From NCBI GenBank assembly GCA_020216625.1, contig JAIUYB010000003.1:1-16187 (forward strand): a DNA stretch of 16,187 bases, given 5' to 3'. The position numbers were made by a program, and so were the translations under genes. Positions 1 to 6,505 of this stretch are shown here, piece after piece (the first letter of the stretch is position 1; each line of letters begins with the position of its first letter). This stretch comes from Desulfarculus sp. Lineage in GTDB: Bacteria; Desulfobacterota; Desulfarculia; Desulfarculales; Desulfarculaceae. The notes below the pieces were generated by a model. It was not told where the DNA came from, did no database searches, and saw only the letters and a list, made by a program, of their open reading frames with translations.

Positions 1-1
1 G

Positions 2-868
2 GTGGTGACCGGGTTGCCGGCCCTCTTGGACCTGGCCCCCCAAGCGGCGGTGGTGGCCACCCCAGCCCCGGACCACGCCCTCACTGGGATGGCCCTGGCC
101 CGGGCCGGAGCCCATCTGTTGGTGGAAAAACCCCTGGCCGCCGAACCCGGCCCGGCCCGGGAGTTGGTCATGGCCTGCCGCCAAGCCGACCGCCTGCTGC
201 TGGTGGGCTACAACCTGCGCTTCCACCCCGCCATCCGCCGCCTGCGCCAGTCCCTGGGCGCTGGCGACATCGGCCGGCTGCTCAGCCTGCGGGCCGAGGT
301 GGGCCAGGACCTGCGTCAGTGGCGACCAGGTGGAGACCCCCGTCTGGGGGTCAGCGCCCGGCCGGAGCTGGGGGGCGGGGCGCTGCTGGAGCTCTCCCAC
401 GAGCTGGACCTGGCCCGCTGGTTGGGGGGCGAGGTGGCCCTGGTCTCGGCCCGGCTGGCCAGCCTGGGCGAACTGGGCTTGGCGGTGGAAGACGTGGCCG
501 AGCTTTGGCTGGAGTACCGGGCCGGCCACCTGGGCAGCGTGCACTTGGACATGGTGGCCCAGCCGGCGCGGCGGGGGTTGCGCCTGGTGGGCAGCGCCGG
601 CAGCCTGGAGTGGGAGGCCGGCAGCAATCGCCTGCGCCTGCACCAGGGCGACGAGGCCAGGGCCTGGCGCGAGCTCTTGCCGGCCGCGCCCCTGGAGCGC
701 GACCACACCTACCGCGCTCAGCTCTGTCATTTCCTGGCCTGCCTGCGGGGCGAGGCCCAGCCCGAGGTGGACGGGGCGCAGGGACTGGCCGCCCTGGCCC
801 TGGTGGACGCCGCCCGCCGCTCCCACGCCCAGGGCCGCGCCTTGGCTCCCTTGGACCTGAAGGCATAA
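2..868 (+). CDS. Gfo/Idh/MocA family sugar oxidoreductase, 5'-truncated by window edge
   Basis: NAD(P)-dependent oxidoreductase of the Gfo/Idh/MocA family, 288 residues visible. The reading frame is open to the left edge, so the N-terminal Rossmann part with its GxGxxG motif lies outside the window (roughly 50 residues missing compared with usual family lengths near 340). Visible family marks are the EKPL motif (residues ~42-45), the YNLRFHP stretch after it, and the GGALLELSHELD segment that carries the family's catalytic-site His in the C-terminal sheet domain. The family oxidises or reduces sugars and nucleotide sugars in the cytoplasm. Next to a nonulosonate operon it probably prepares an amino-sugar precursor, but its substrate cannot be read from sequence. 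It is separated from the rest of the operon by a collapsed insertion element. Confidence 0.85.
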   Translation: MVTGLPALLDLAPQAAVVATPAPDHALTGMALARAGAHLLVEKPLAAEPGPARELVMACRQADRLLLVGYNLRFHPAIRRLRQSLGAGDIGRLLSLRAEVGQDLRQWRPGGDPRLGVSARPELGGGALLELSHELDLARWLGGEVALVSARLASLGELGLAVEDVAELWLEYRAGHLGSVHLDMVAQPARRGLRLVGSAGSLEWEAGSNRLRLHQGDEARAWRELLPAAPLERDHTYRAQLCHFLACLRGEAQPEVDGAQGLAALALVDAARRSHAQGRALAPLDLKA

Positions 869-888
869 TTGACCTTGCCCAGGGGGAG

Positions 889-898
889 AGGTGGTCCC
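889..898 (+). repeat. Left inverted repeat of the IS3-type remnant
   Basis: AGGTGGTCCC, an exact 10-base inverted match to 1330-1339. Partial similarity continues inward on both sides. The outermost bases that would normally read TG...CA are not conserved. Confidence 0.65.
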
Positions 899-957
899 GA
901 TGAATTGGAAGGTCATATGTGGAGGAGAACACAGCGGAGGATGGAGGGGCGCTGGAG

Positions 958-1285
958 ATGAGCCAGGCCAAGCGCAGGCGTTTTATGGAGTCCAGTCCCC
1001 AAGCTATGAATTCGGGCAGGTGCTGATCGAGGCCGGCGTTCGGATATACAAGGACGGCAAGGAACGCTGGATCAAAAACGTCATGATCGAACGGCTGTGG
1101 CAATCACTGAAGTACGAGTGCGTCTCAGCAATGCCTTCGAGACAGGCGCCCAGGCCAGGAAGGGCGTCGGTGACTGGATCGAGTACTACGACCAGCGCCG
1201 GCCTCACTCCAGCCTGGACGATAAAACACCGGACGAGGCATACTTGTCTCTGACCACGGCGGGGACGATCGCAGCGGCGGTATGA
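958..1285 (+). pseudogene. IS3-family transposase remnant (OrfA start fused to OrfB C-terminus, frameshifted)
   Basis: Residues MSQAKRRRF at 958-984 match the start of IS3-type OrfA proteins. From about 986 the frame changes to OrfB-like sequence: GVQSPSYEFGQVLIEAG, then GKERWIKNVMIERLWQSLKY, where the Glu in ERLW is the third residue of the DDE triad. Near 1120-1130 a frameshift moves the homology to another frame, giving NAFETGAQARKGVGDWIEYY and then DQRRPHSSLDDKTPDEAYLS, ending at 1285. An intact OrfB is about 270-290 residues. Roughly 90 remain, and the two Asp residues are gone, so it cannot encode an active transposase. Family assignment rests on these motifs. The subgroup was not determined. 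Confidence 0.8.
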
Positions 1286-1329
1286 AAACAAAGTCCACCA
1301 AAAACCGCCGCCATTATGACCAACAAAGA

Positions 1330-1339
1330 GGGACCACCT
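1330..1339 (-). repeat. Right inverted repeat of the IS3-type remnant
   Basis: GGGACCACCT, the complement of 889-898. It lies inside the apparent 5' extension of the following open frame, which shows that codons before 1370 come from the insertion element and not from the amidotransferase gene. Confidence 0.65.
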
Positions 1340-1352
1340 TTGTCCATCCACC

Positions 1353-1358
1353 AAGGAG
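1353..1358 (+). promoter_or_regulatory. Ribosome binding site deciding the amidotransferase start
   Basis: AAGGAG lies 11 bases before the ATG at 1370. The upstream in-frame ATG at 1316 has no such site and lies within the inverted repeat region of the insertion element. Confidence 0.6.
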
Positions 1359-1369
1359 ATGCTTCGGTC

Positions 1370-2584
1370 ATGTCTGAGCAACTAGAGGCCTACTACGGCC
1401 TTCCTCGGGAAATCAGGTTCTGCAAGCGCTGCGTGATGAGCAACCAGCGGCCTTCCTCCTATCCTGAGTTCAAACACACCAAGGACCGCATCACCCCCAC
1501 CCTGCACATCGACGAGGATGGAGTGTGTGATGCCTGCCGTTATGCCGAAAAGAAAGAGCAGATCGACTGGGCGGCGCGCGAGAAGGAACTGGAGATGCTG
1601 CTGGAGCGCTTTCGCCGCAACGATGGCCGCTATGATTGCATCGTACCCGGCAGCGGCGGCAAGGACAGCGCCTACGCCGCCCATTTGCTCAAGTATAAAT
1701 ATGACATGCATCCCCTGACCGTGACTTGGCCGCCCATCCTCTACACTGACTACGGCTGGCAGAACTTCCGCAACTGGATCGAGGTGGGGGGCTTCGACAA
1801 CATTTCTTTCCGGCCCAACGGGCGGGCTCACAAGCTGCTCACCCGCCTGAGCATCGAAAACCTGCTGCACCCGTTCCAGACCTTCATCTTGGGGCAGAAG
1901 AACCTGGCACCCAAGATTGCGCTACAGTACGACATCCCACTGATCTTCTACGGCGAGCCCGAGGCCGAATATGGCAATCCCATCGCCGAGACAAATTCGT
2001 CTTTGCGAGACAAGTCCTACTACGCGATGAGCAACCTGGCGGAGATCAGCCTGGGTGGGGTCAAGGCCCAGGAACTGATGGATCGATATGGTTTAAGCCT
2101 CAACGAGATTTCTCCCTACTTCCCCGCGGACTATCGCGATCTGGAGCGCAAGGAGATCGCCGTCCATTACCTGGGCTACTACATCAAGTGGACCCCGCAA
2201 GAGGCTTACTACTACGCGGTGGAGCACACTGGGTTCAAGGCGCGCCCCTTCCGCACCGAAGGCACTTACAGCAAGTACAACAGCATCGACGATAAAATCG
2301 ATGACCTGCACTATTACACCACCTTCATCAAGTTTGGCCTGGGTCGGGCCAGCTATGATGCCTCGCAGGAGATCCGCAACAAGCACCTTACCCGCGAGGA
2401 GGGAGTGGCCCTGGTCAAGAGGTTCGATGGCGAGGTGCCTCAGCGCTACTTCGAGGAGGTGATGGAGTACCTGGAGATCGAGCCCGAGCGGTTCCACGCG
2501 CTTTGCGAGCAGGCTCGCTCTCCCCACCTCTGGGTCAAAGAAAATGGACAGTGGCGGCTGCGCCATCCGGTTTGGGAGGCGTGA
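1370..2584 (+). CDS. N-acetyl sugar amidotransferase (PseA/WbpG type, PP-loop)
   Basis: Cytoplasmic 404-residue enzyme of the WbpG/PseA/WbuX family, which adenylates the carbonyl of a sugar acetamido group and replaces it with nitrogen to give an acetamidino group. The N-terminus carries paired cysteines (CKRC at 18-21, CDAC at 53-56) fitting a zinc site. SGGKDS at 95-100 is the ATP-pyrophosphatase loop. The C-terminal half is rich in Tyr, as usual for this family. The start at 1370 is chosen because AAGGAG precedes it and upstream codons belong to an IS end. Family members work with a HisH-type glutaminase and a HisF-type partner that supply ammonia, and both are encoded 2.4 kb downstream in the same operon. 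Base composition looks a little less GC-rich than the genes that follow. The exact sugar substrate is inferred from context. Confidence 0.88.
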   Translation: MSEQLEAYYGLPREIRFCKRCVMSNQRPSSYPEFKHTKDRITPTLHIDEDGVCDACRYAEKKEQIDWAAREKELEMLLERFRRNDGRYDCIVPGSGGKDSAYAAHLLKYKYDMHPLTVTWPPILYTDYGWQNFRNWIEVGGFDNISFRPNGRAHKLLTRLSIENLLHPFQTFILGQKNLAPKIALQYDIPLIFYGEPEAEYGNPIAETNSSLRDKSYYAMSNLAEISLGGVKAQELMDRYGLSLNEISPYFPADYRDLERKEIAVHYLGYYIKWTPQEAYYYAVEHTGFKARPFRTEGTYSKYNSIDDKIDDLHYYTTFIKFGLGRASYDASQEIRNKHLTREEGVALVKRFDGEVPQRYFEEVMEYLEIEPERFHALCEQARSPHLWVKENGQWRLRHPVWEA

Positions 2585-2637
2585 GCGAAGGCTCCGGCGC
2601 GCGCGAGTAACCATGTGGTGGACAGCGACTGGACGGC

Positions 2638-2802
2638 ATGGTGAGATCATTAGACATCGCCGTTCGCTTGGAGGACACGGGGCATCCTCGCCTGGTCATC
2701 GCCGAGGCCGGGGTCAACCGCAATGGCCGCTTGAAACTGGCCCTGGACCTGGTGAACGGCGCTTTGGCAGCTGGCCAGCTGACCATGGAGATGCTGGCAT
2801 GA
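2638..2802 (+). pseudogene. neuB: neuB/legI (nonulosonic acid synthase), in-frame internal deletion
   Basis: A 54-codon open frame that reads as the first ~40 residues of a NeuB-family synthase joined to its last few. The N-terminal signature is LVIAEAGVNRNGRLKLALDL, where the family normally has NHNG, so the His is replaced by Arg. The text then runs ALAAGQLTMEMLA and stops. The ending resembles the tail of the NeuB C-terminal SAF domain (AAG..LT.EML), while AAG also occurs in the N-terminal helix before the usual ADAVKFQ segment. A deletion of about 290 codons between the two AAG-coding sites would produce this. The (beta/alpha)8 core that condenses PEP with the amino-sugar is absent, so it cannot be active. 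Its stop overlaps the neuC start (ATGA), the spacing expected of the original operon. Confidence 0.7.
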
Positions 2803-3959
2803 GGACCATCGCATTGGTGACCACCAGCCGGGCTGATTGGGGCATCTACCGCTCCCTGCTAAAGGCCATCGCCGCGGACCCCGATCTGGAGTTGCGTCTG
2901 ATCGTGGCCGGAATGCATCTCTCCCCGGAGTTCGGCCTAACTGTGGGGGAGATCGAGGCCGAGGGCTGGCAGATCTCCGAGCGGGTGGAGTGCCTGCTCT
3001 CCTCGGATTCGCCCCAGGGCGGGGCCATGTCCCTGGGTCTGGCGGTGATGGGTTACGCCCAGGCCCTGTCCCGGCTGGCTCCCGACCTCCTGGTGGTGCT
3101 GGGTGATCGCTTCGAGATGTTCGCCGCCGCGGCGGCCGCCGCGCCTCTAGGCCTTCCCCTGGCCCATATCCACGGAGGAGAGCTCACCCTGGGGGCGGTG
3201 GACGACGCCTTCCGCCATGCCATCACCAAACTGAGCCACCTGCATTTCACCACCACCCAGGGCCACGCCCGGCGGGTTATCCAGATGGGCGAGGAGCCCT
3301 GGCGGGTCACGGTCTGCGGAGCGCCTAGCCTGGACAACCTGGCCGCCTTGACCTTGCTGGAGACCGCGGAGTTGGAGGCCAGGTTGGGCTTGCCGCTGAA
3401 GCCCGCCCCCCTGCTGGTCACTTTTCATCCCGTGACCCTTGAGGCGGGCCAGGCCGAGCACCAGATGACCGAGCTGTTGGCCGCCTTGGAGGCAGCCGGC
3501 CGTCCGGTGATCTTCACGCTGCCCAACGCGGACGCCGGCGGCAGGAGGTTGGCCCGGATGGTGCGGGAGTTCGCCACCCGCCAGCCCATGACTTGGGTGC
3601 GCGACAACCTGGGCAGCCAGGTCTACTTCAGCCTTTTGCGTGATGCGGCGGCCATGGTGGGCAACTCCAGCAGCGGAATCATCGAGGCTCCGAGCCTGGG
3701 CTTGCCGGTGGTCAATATCGGCTCCCGGCAGGCAGGGCGGGAGCGAGGAGCCAACGTCATCGACGTGACCTGCGAACGAGGCGCGATTCTGGCCGGCATC
3801 ACCCAGGCCTGCCAGCCGGGCTGGCGGGAGACCCTGGCGGCGACGCCCAACCCCTATTTTCAAGGCGGCGCGGCGGACCGGATCACTCGGCGGCTGAGGG
3901 ATGTCGTGTTGGATCAACGCCTGATCCAAAAACGCTTCCATGACCTGGCGTGGGAGTAG
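2799..3959 (+). CDS. neuC: UDP/GDP-N-acetylglucosamine-type 2-epimerase (hydrolysing), NeuC/LegG family
   Basis: 386 residues, close to the usual NeuC length (~390). It hydrolyses a nucleotide-linked HexNAc while inverting C2, giving a ManNAc-type sugar for the nonulosonate synthase. Visible motifs are the Rossmann start RTIALVTTSRADWG, GDRFE at 102-106, HIHGGE at 123-128, RHAITKLSHLHF at 139-150, and the C-terminal nucleotide-binding segment VGNSSSGIIEAPSLGLPVVN. The ATG at 2799 overlaps the stop of the neuB remnant. The open frame extends further upstream without family-like sequence. In a legionaminic-type pathway (inferred from the PtmE-like gene downstream) the substrate would be GDP-diNAc-bacillosamine. 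In a sialic-type pathway it would be UDP-GlcNAc. Sequence alone does not decide between them. Confidence 0.9.
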   Translation: MRTIALVTTSRADWGIYRSLLKAIAADPDLELRLIVAGMHLSPEFGLTVGEIEAEGWQISERVECLLSSDSPQGGAMSLGLAVMGYAQALSRLAPDLLVVLGDRFEMFAAAAAAAPLGLPLAHIHGGELTLGAVDDAFRHAITKLSHLHFTTTQGHARRVIQMGEEPWRVTVCGAPSLDNLAALTLLETAELEARLGLPLKPAPLLVTFHPVTLEAGQAEHQMTELLAALEAAGRPVIFTLPNADAGGRRLARMVREFATRQPMTWVRDNLGSQVYFSLLRDAAAMVGNSSSGIIEAPSLGLPVVNIGSRQAGRERGANVIDVTCERGAILAGITQACQPGWRETLAATPNPYFQGGAADRITRRLRDVVLDQRLIQKRFHDLAWE

Positions 3960-3968
3960 GGGCGGACC

Positions 3969-4958
3969 ATGCGCATCCTTTTCTTCGGCGACGGGCCCTG
4001 GGCCACCAACTCCTTACGACGTTTAAGCCAGGCGGGGCACGACTTGGCCGGTCTAGTCCTGCGCACCACTCCAAGCGATCCCGCCTTGGTCGAATTGGGC
4101 CGAGAGTTGGGCCTGGCCATCCTGCAACCACGTCAGGTCAATGCTCAGGAGTTCCTGGCCACGGTCCAGGACTTGGCCCCGGATTTGAACCTTTCGGTCT
4201 CCTACGATCAGATTCTGCGCGCGCCCATTCTGGCCAGCGCTCCCCTTGGCTTTATCAACCTCCACGCGGGCATGTTGCCATTTTATCGCGGGCGCAACAT
4301 TATCAACTGGGCACTGATCAACGGCGAGAACGAGATCGGCGTCACCGCTCATTTCGTTGACGAGGGCTTGGACACCGGCGACATAATCGTGCAACGCGCC
4401 CTGCCGGTGTATTGGAGCGACACCTACCGTGAAGTGCTGGACAAGGTGGTGGACGCCCTGCCAGGGGTGATGATGGAGGCGGTGGAACTGGTGGCCAGCG
4501 GCTCGCCGCCCCGTCGGGTCCAGTCCCACCTCATGGGCTCCTATTGCACTCAGCGGATACCTGGCGACGAATGGATCGACTGGTCGGACACCAGTCGGAA
4601 CATCTACAACAAGATCCGCGCTATCACCCGGCCCGGCCCCGGGGCCCGCACCCAGCTGGGCCAGGAGGAGGTCATCCTCTGGCGCGCTAGCTACGATCCG
4701 GCCTGGACCCGCTACCTGGGCATTCCCGGGCAGGTGGTGGGACGCCTGGCCGGACAGGGAGTGGTGGTCAAGACCGGGGATTCGGTGGTGCTCTTGGCCG
4801 AGGTGCAAACCGCCGGGGGAGAGGCTATGATTCCCACTTGGCCGGTGGGGACCAGGCTGGGCCTGGACCCCTGGCGCCGGTTGCGGGAATTGGAAGATCG
4901 CCTGACGCGGTTGGAGGCCTTAGCCGGCGATCGCGCTTGGATCGAGGGTGATTCATGA
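3969..4958 (+). CDS. Methionyl-tRNA formyltransferase-like sugar N-formyltransferase
   Basis: 329-residue protein with the formyl-THF-dependent transferase fold. The catalytic Asn-His-Asp set is present: N97 and H99 in the segment FINLHAGMLPFYRG, and D135 in DEGLDTGDI. A C-terminal domain follows, with the FMT-like stretch EWIDWSDTSRNIYNKIRAIT and RPGPGA. Housekeeping Fmt acts on Met-tRNA. Copies placed inside surface-sugar operons usually formylate an amino group of a nucleotide-linked amino sugar, and that is the role I infer here. The gene starts 9 bases after neuC and its stop overlaps the hisF start (ATGA), so it is translated as part of the operon. The N-terminus begins RILFFGDGPWATNSL, with a slightly altered glycine-rich loop. 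Confidence 0.85.
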   Translation: MRILFFGDGPWATNSLRRLSQAGHDLAGLVLRTTPSDPALVELGRELGLAILQPRQVNAQEFLATVQDLAPDLNLSVSYDQILRAPILASAPLGFINLHAGMLPFYRGRNIINWALINGENEIGVTAHFVDEGLDTGDIIVQRALPVYWSDTYREVLDKVVDALPGVMMEAVELVASGSPPRRVQSHLMGSYCTQRIPGDEWIDWSDTSRNIYNKIRAITRPGPGARTQLGQEEVILWRASYDPAWTRYLGIPGQVVGRLAGQGVVVKTGDSVVLLAEVQTAGGEAMIPTWPVGTRLGLDPWRRLRELEDRLTRLEALAGDRAWIEGDS

Positions 4959-5824
4959 GTGTCCGCATCATCCCGCGCCTGGACATCAAGGGGCCCAACC
5001 TGGTGAAAGGCGTCCACCTGGAAGGGTTGCGGGTGCTGGGTAAGCCCGAGCGTTTTGCCCGCCACTACTATGAGCAAGGCGCGGACGAACTATTCTACAT
5101 GGACGCGGTGGCCAGCCTCTACGGGCGCAACAGCCTGCTGGACATCATCGAACGCACCGCGCGGGAGATTTTCATCCCCCTTACCGTGGGTGGGGGCTTG
5201 CGCACCAGCGAGGACATCAACCAGGTGCTTCGGGCCGGGGCCGACAAGGCCGCCCTCAACACCGCCGCCATCGCCCGCCCGGAGCTGATCAGCGAGGCCG
5301 CCCGGCGTTTCGGCTCCTCCACCATCGTGGTCTCCATTGAGGCCATGAAAAAACCCGACGGCAGTTACGAGGCCTTCACCGACTTCGGCCGCCAGAGCAC
5401 TGGGATGGACGCCATCGTCTGGGCCAAGCGCGCCGAGGAATTGGGGGCCGGCGAACTTCTGGTGATCTCCATTGATCGCGAGGGCACCGGTGAGGGTTAC
5501 GATCTGGAACTGACTCGCCGCATCAGCCGCGCGGTCTCGATCCCGGTCATCGCCCTGGGTGGAGCGGGGAACGTGGATCATGTGTTGCAAGTGATCGAGG
5601 AAGGCGCGGCCGACGCGGTGAGTCTGGCCTCGGTGCTGCACTACAACTTCATCAAATGCGCTGAATGTCTGGAAGATGACTACAGCGCCGAGGGCAATCT
5701 GACCTTTCTGAGGCGCGAGGGCAAGGGCTTCGGCAAGATCGCCGACGCCACCCTGCCGGAGCTCAAGCGGCACCTGTTGGCCCACGGGGTAGACTGCCGC
5801 TGGGAAGGAGGCTGGGCGGCATGA
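4955..5824 (+). CDS. hisF: HisF-type cyclase paralogue (amidination partner)
   Basis: 289 residues with the HisF (beta/alpha)8 barrel: RIIPRLDIKG with Asp10 (the D11 equivalent of Thermotoga HisF), the phosphate-binding TVGGGLRTSEDI, and ISIDREGTGEGYDLELT. The second catalytic acid of histidine biosynthesis (D130, in the AIDAKR segment) is Glu129 here (VVSIEAMKK). It is also ~35 residues longer than housekeeping HisF. Its place next to hisH and in one operon with a PP-loop amidotransferase, and the absence of other his genes, argue that it passes glutamine-derived ammonia to sugar amidination rather than making histidine. The start overlaps the formyltransferase stop, and its own stop overlaps the hisH ATG, so the subunits are translationally coupled. 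Confidence 0.9.
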   Translation: MSVRIIPRLDIKGPNLVKGVHLEGLRVLGKPERFARHYYEQGADELFYMDAVASLYGRNSLLDIIERTAREIFIPLTVGGGLRTSEDINQVLRAGADKAALNTAAIARPELISEAARRFGSSTIVVSIEAMKKPDGSYEAFTDFGRQSTGMDAIVWAKRAEELGAGELLVISIDREGTGEGYDLELTRRISRAVSIPVIALGGAGNVDHVLQVIEEGAADAVSLASVLHYNFIKCAECLEDDYSAEGNLTFLRREGKGFGKIADATLPELKRHLLAHGVDCRWEGGWAA

Positions 5825-6501
5825 GCGGAGGCGCGTCCGTGCGGGCGGCCATCGTGGACTACGCCCTGGGCAACCTCTACAGCGTGGCCCACGCCTGCCA
5901 CCAGGTGGGGATGGCCCCTGAGATCACCAACGACCGGGCGGCGATCGCGGCCGCCGACTTGATCTTCCTGCCCGGGGTAGGGGCGTTTGGCGACGCCATG
6001 GCCAACCTGCGCCGGCTGGACTTGGTAAACCCTCTCAAGGACCTGGCCGCCGCTGGGCGCCCCCTGGTGGGCATCTGCCTGGGCATGCAACTGATGCTGG
6101 GGCAGAGCCATGAGTTCGGCCTGCACCAGGGATTGGAATTGGTGGCGGGGGAGGTGGTGCGGTTCCAAAATCCCCTGGGACCGCGCGGCCCTTTGAAGGT
6201 GCCCCACGTGGGCTGGAATCGCATCCACCGTCCGGCCGAACCAGGCGATCCCTGGGCTGGGACTCCCCTGGCGGTGGTGGCCGAGGGTCAGTACATGTAT
6301 TTCGTGCACTCCTTCTACGCCAAACCACGCGATCCGGGGGTGATCTTGGCCAAGACCCGCTATGGCGAGGTGGAGTTCTGCTCGGCCTTGCGCCAGGGAA
6401 ATATTTTCGCCTTCCAATTCCACCCCGAGCGCAGCGCGGCGGCCGGAATAGCGATCTATGCGGAACTGGCTGCCCTGGCCCGGCGCGGGCGAGAGAGCTA
6501 G
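5821..6501 (+). CDS. hisH: HisH-type glutamine amidotransferase subunit paralogue
   Basis: 226-residue class I glutaminase of the HisH type. The triad is complete: Cys86 in GICLGMQLM, and His201 and Glu203 in FQFHPERS. PGVGAFGDAM forms the oxyanion-strand region. The N-terminus (VDYALGNLYSV) is typical, but the annotated ATG adds about seven residues, and a GTG at codon 7 could be the true start. It hydrolyses glutamine and delivers ammonia through the HisF barrel. With the amidotransferase encoded upstream this pair fits the wbpG-hisH2-hisF2 and pseA-hisH-hisF arrangement known from Pseudomonas and Campylobacter surface sugars. ATGA overlap with hisF. Confidence 0.9.
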   Translation: MSGGASVRAAIVDYALGNLYSVAHACHQVGMAPEITNDRAAIAAADLIFLPGVGAFGDAMANLRRLDLVNPLKDLAAAGRPLVGICLGMQLMLGQSHEFGLHQGLELVAGEVVRFQNPLGPRGPLKVPHVGWNRIHRPAEPGDPWAGTPLAVVAEGQYMYFVHSFYAKPRDPGVILAKTRYGEVEFCSALRQGNIFAFQFHPERSAAAGIAIYAELAALARRGRES

Positions 6502-6505
6502 CACC

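Larger units (their letters stand above)
887..1341 (+). mobile_element. Collapsed IS3-family element with both ends and a deleted middle
   Basis: About 455 bases bounded by an imperfect inverted repeat: AGGTGGTCCC at 889-898 and its exact complement at 1330-1339, with further matches inward (TTGG, then TCATA after a small gap). Just inside the left end, 958-984 encodes MSQAKRRRF, the usual start of IS3-type OrfA. It is followed directly by sequence coding for the 3' part of OrfB. The middle, including most of OrfA and the first two catalytic Asp residues of the DDE transposase, is missing. No 3-5 base target duplication could be seen. It splits a likely sugar-biosynthesis operon between the oxidoreductase and the amidotransferase. 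Confidence 0.75.

Noticed and set aside
351..1103. Long - strand open frame opposite the oxidoreductase
   Set aside because: Arg/Pro/Gly-rich shadow of a GC-rich gene, no family-like motifs, and it crosses from the oxidoreductase into the IS remnant.
2544..2798. Upstream extension of the neuC frame by 85 codons
   Set aside because: It overlaps the amidotransferase end and the neuB remnant, and the residues are not NeuC-like. The ATG at 2799 gives the family length.
3147..3941. 264-codon - strand frame opposite neuC
   Set aside because: Composition is that of an antisense shadow. The + strand carries complete NeuC motifs over the same span.
4053..4808. 251-codon - strand frame opposite the formyltransferase
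   Set aside because: Shadow frame. The formyltransferase on + has its catalytic Asn-His-Asp set.
4955..6501. Histidine biosynthesis operon
   Set aside because: hisF and hisH are present without any other his gene and lie inside a surface-sugar operon with an amidotransferase.
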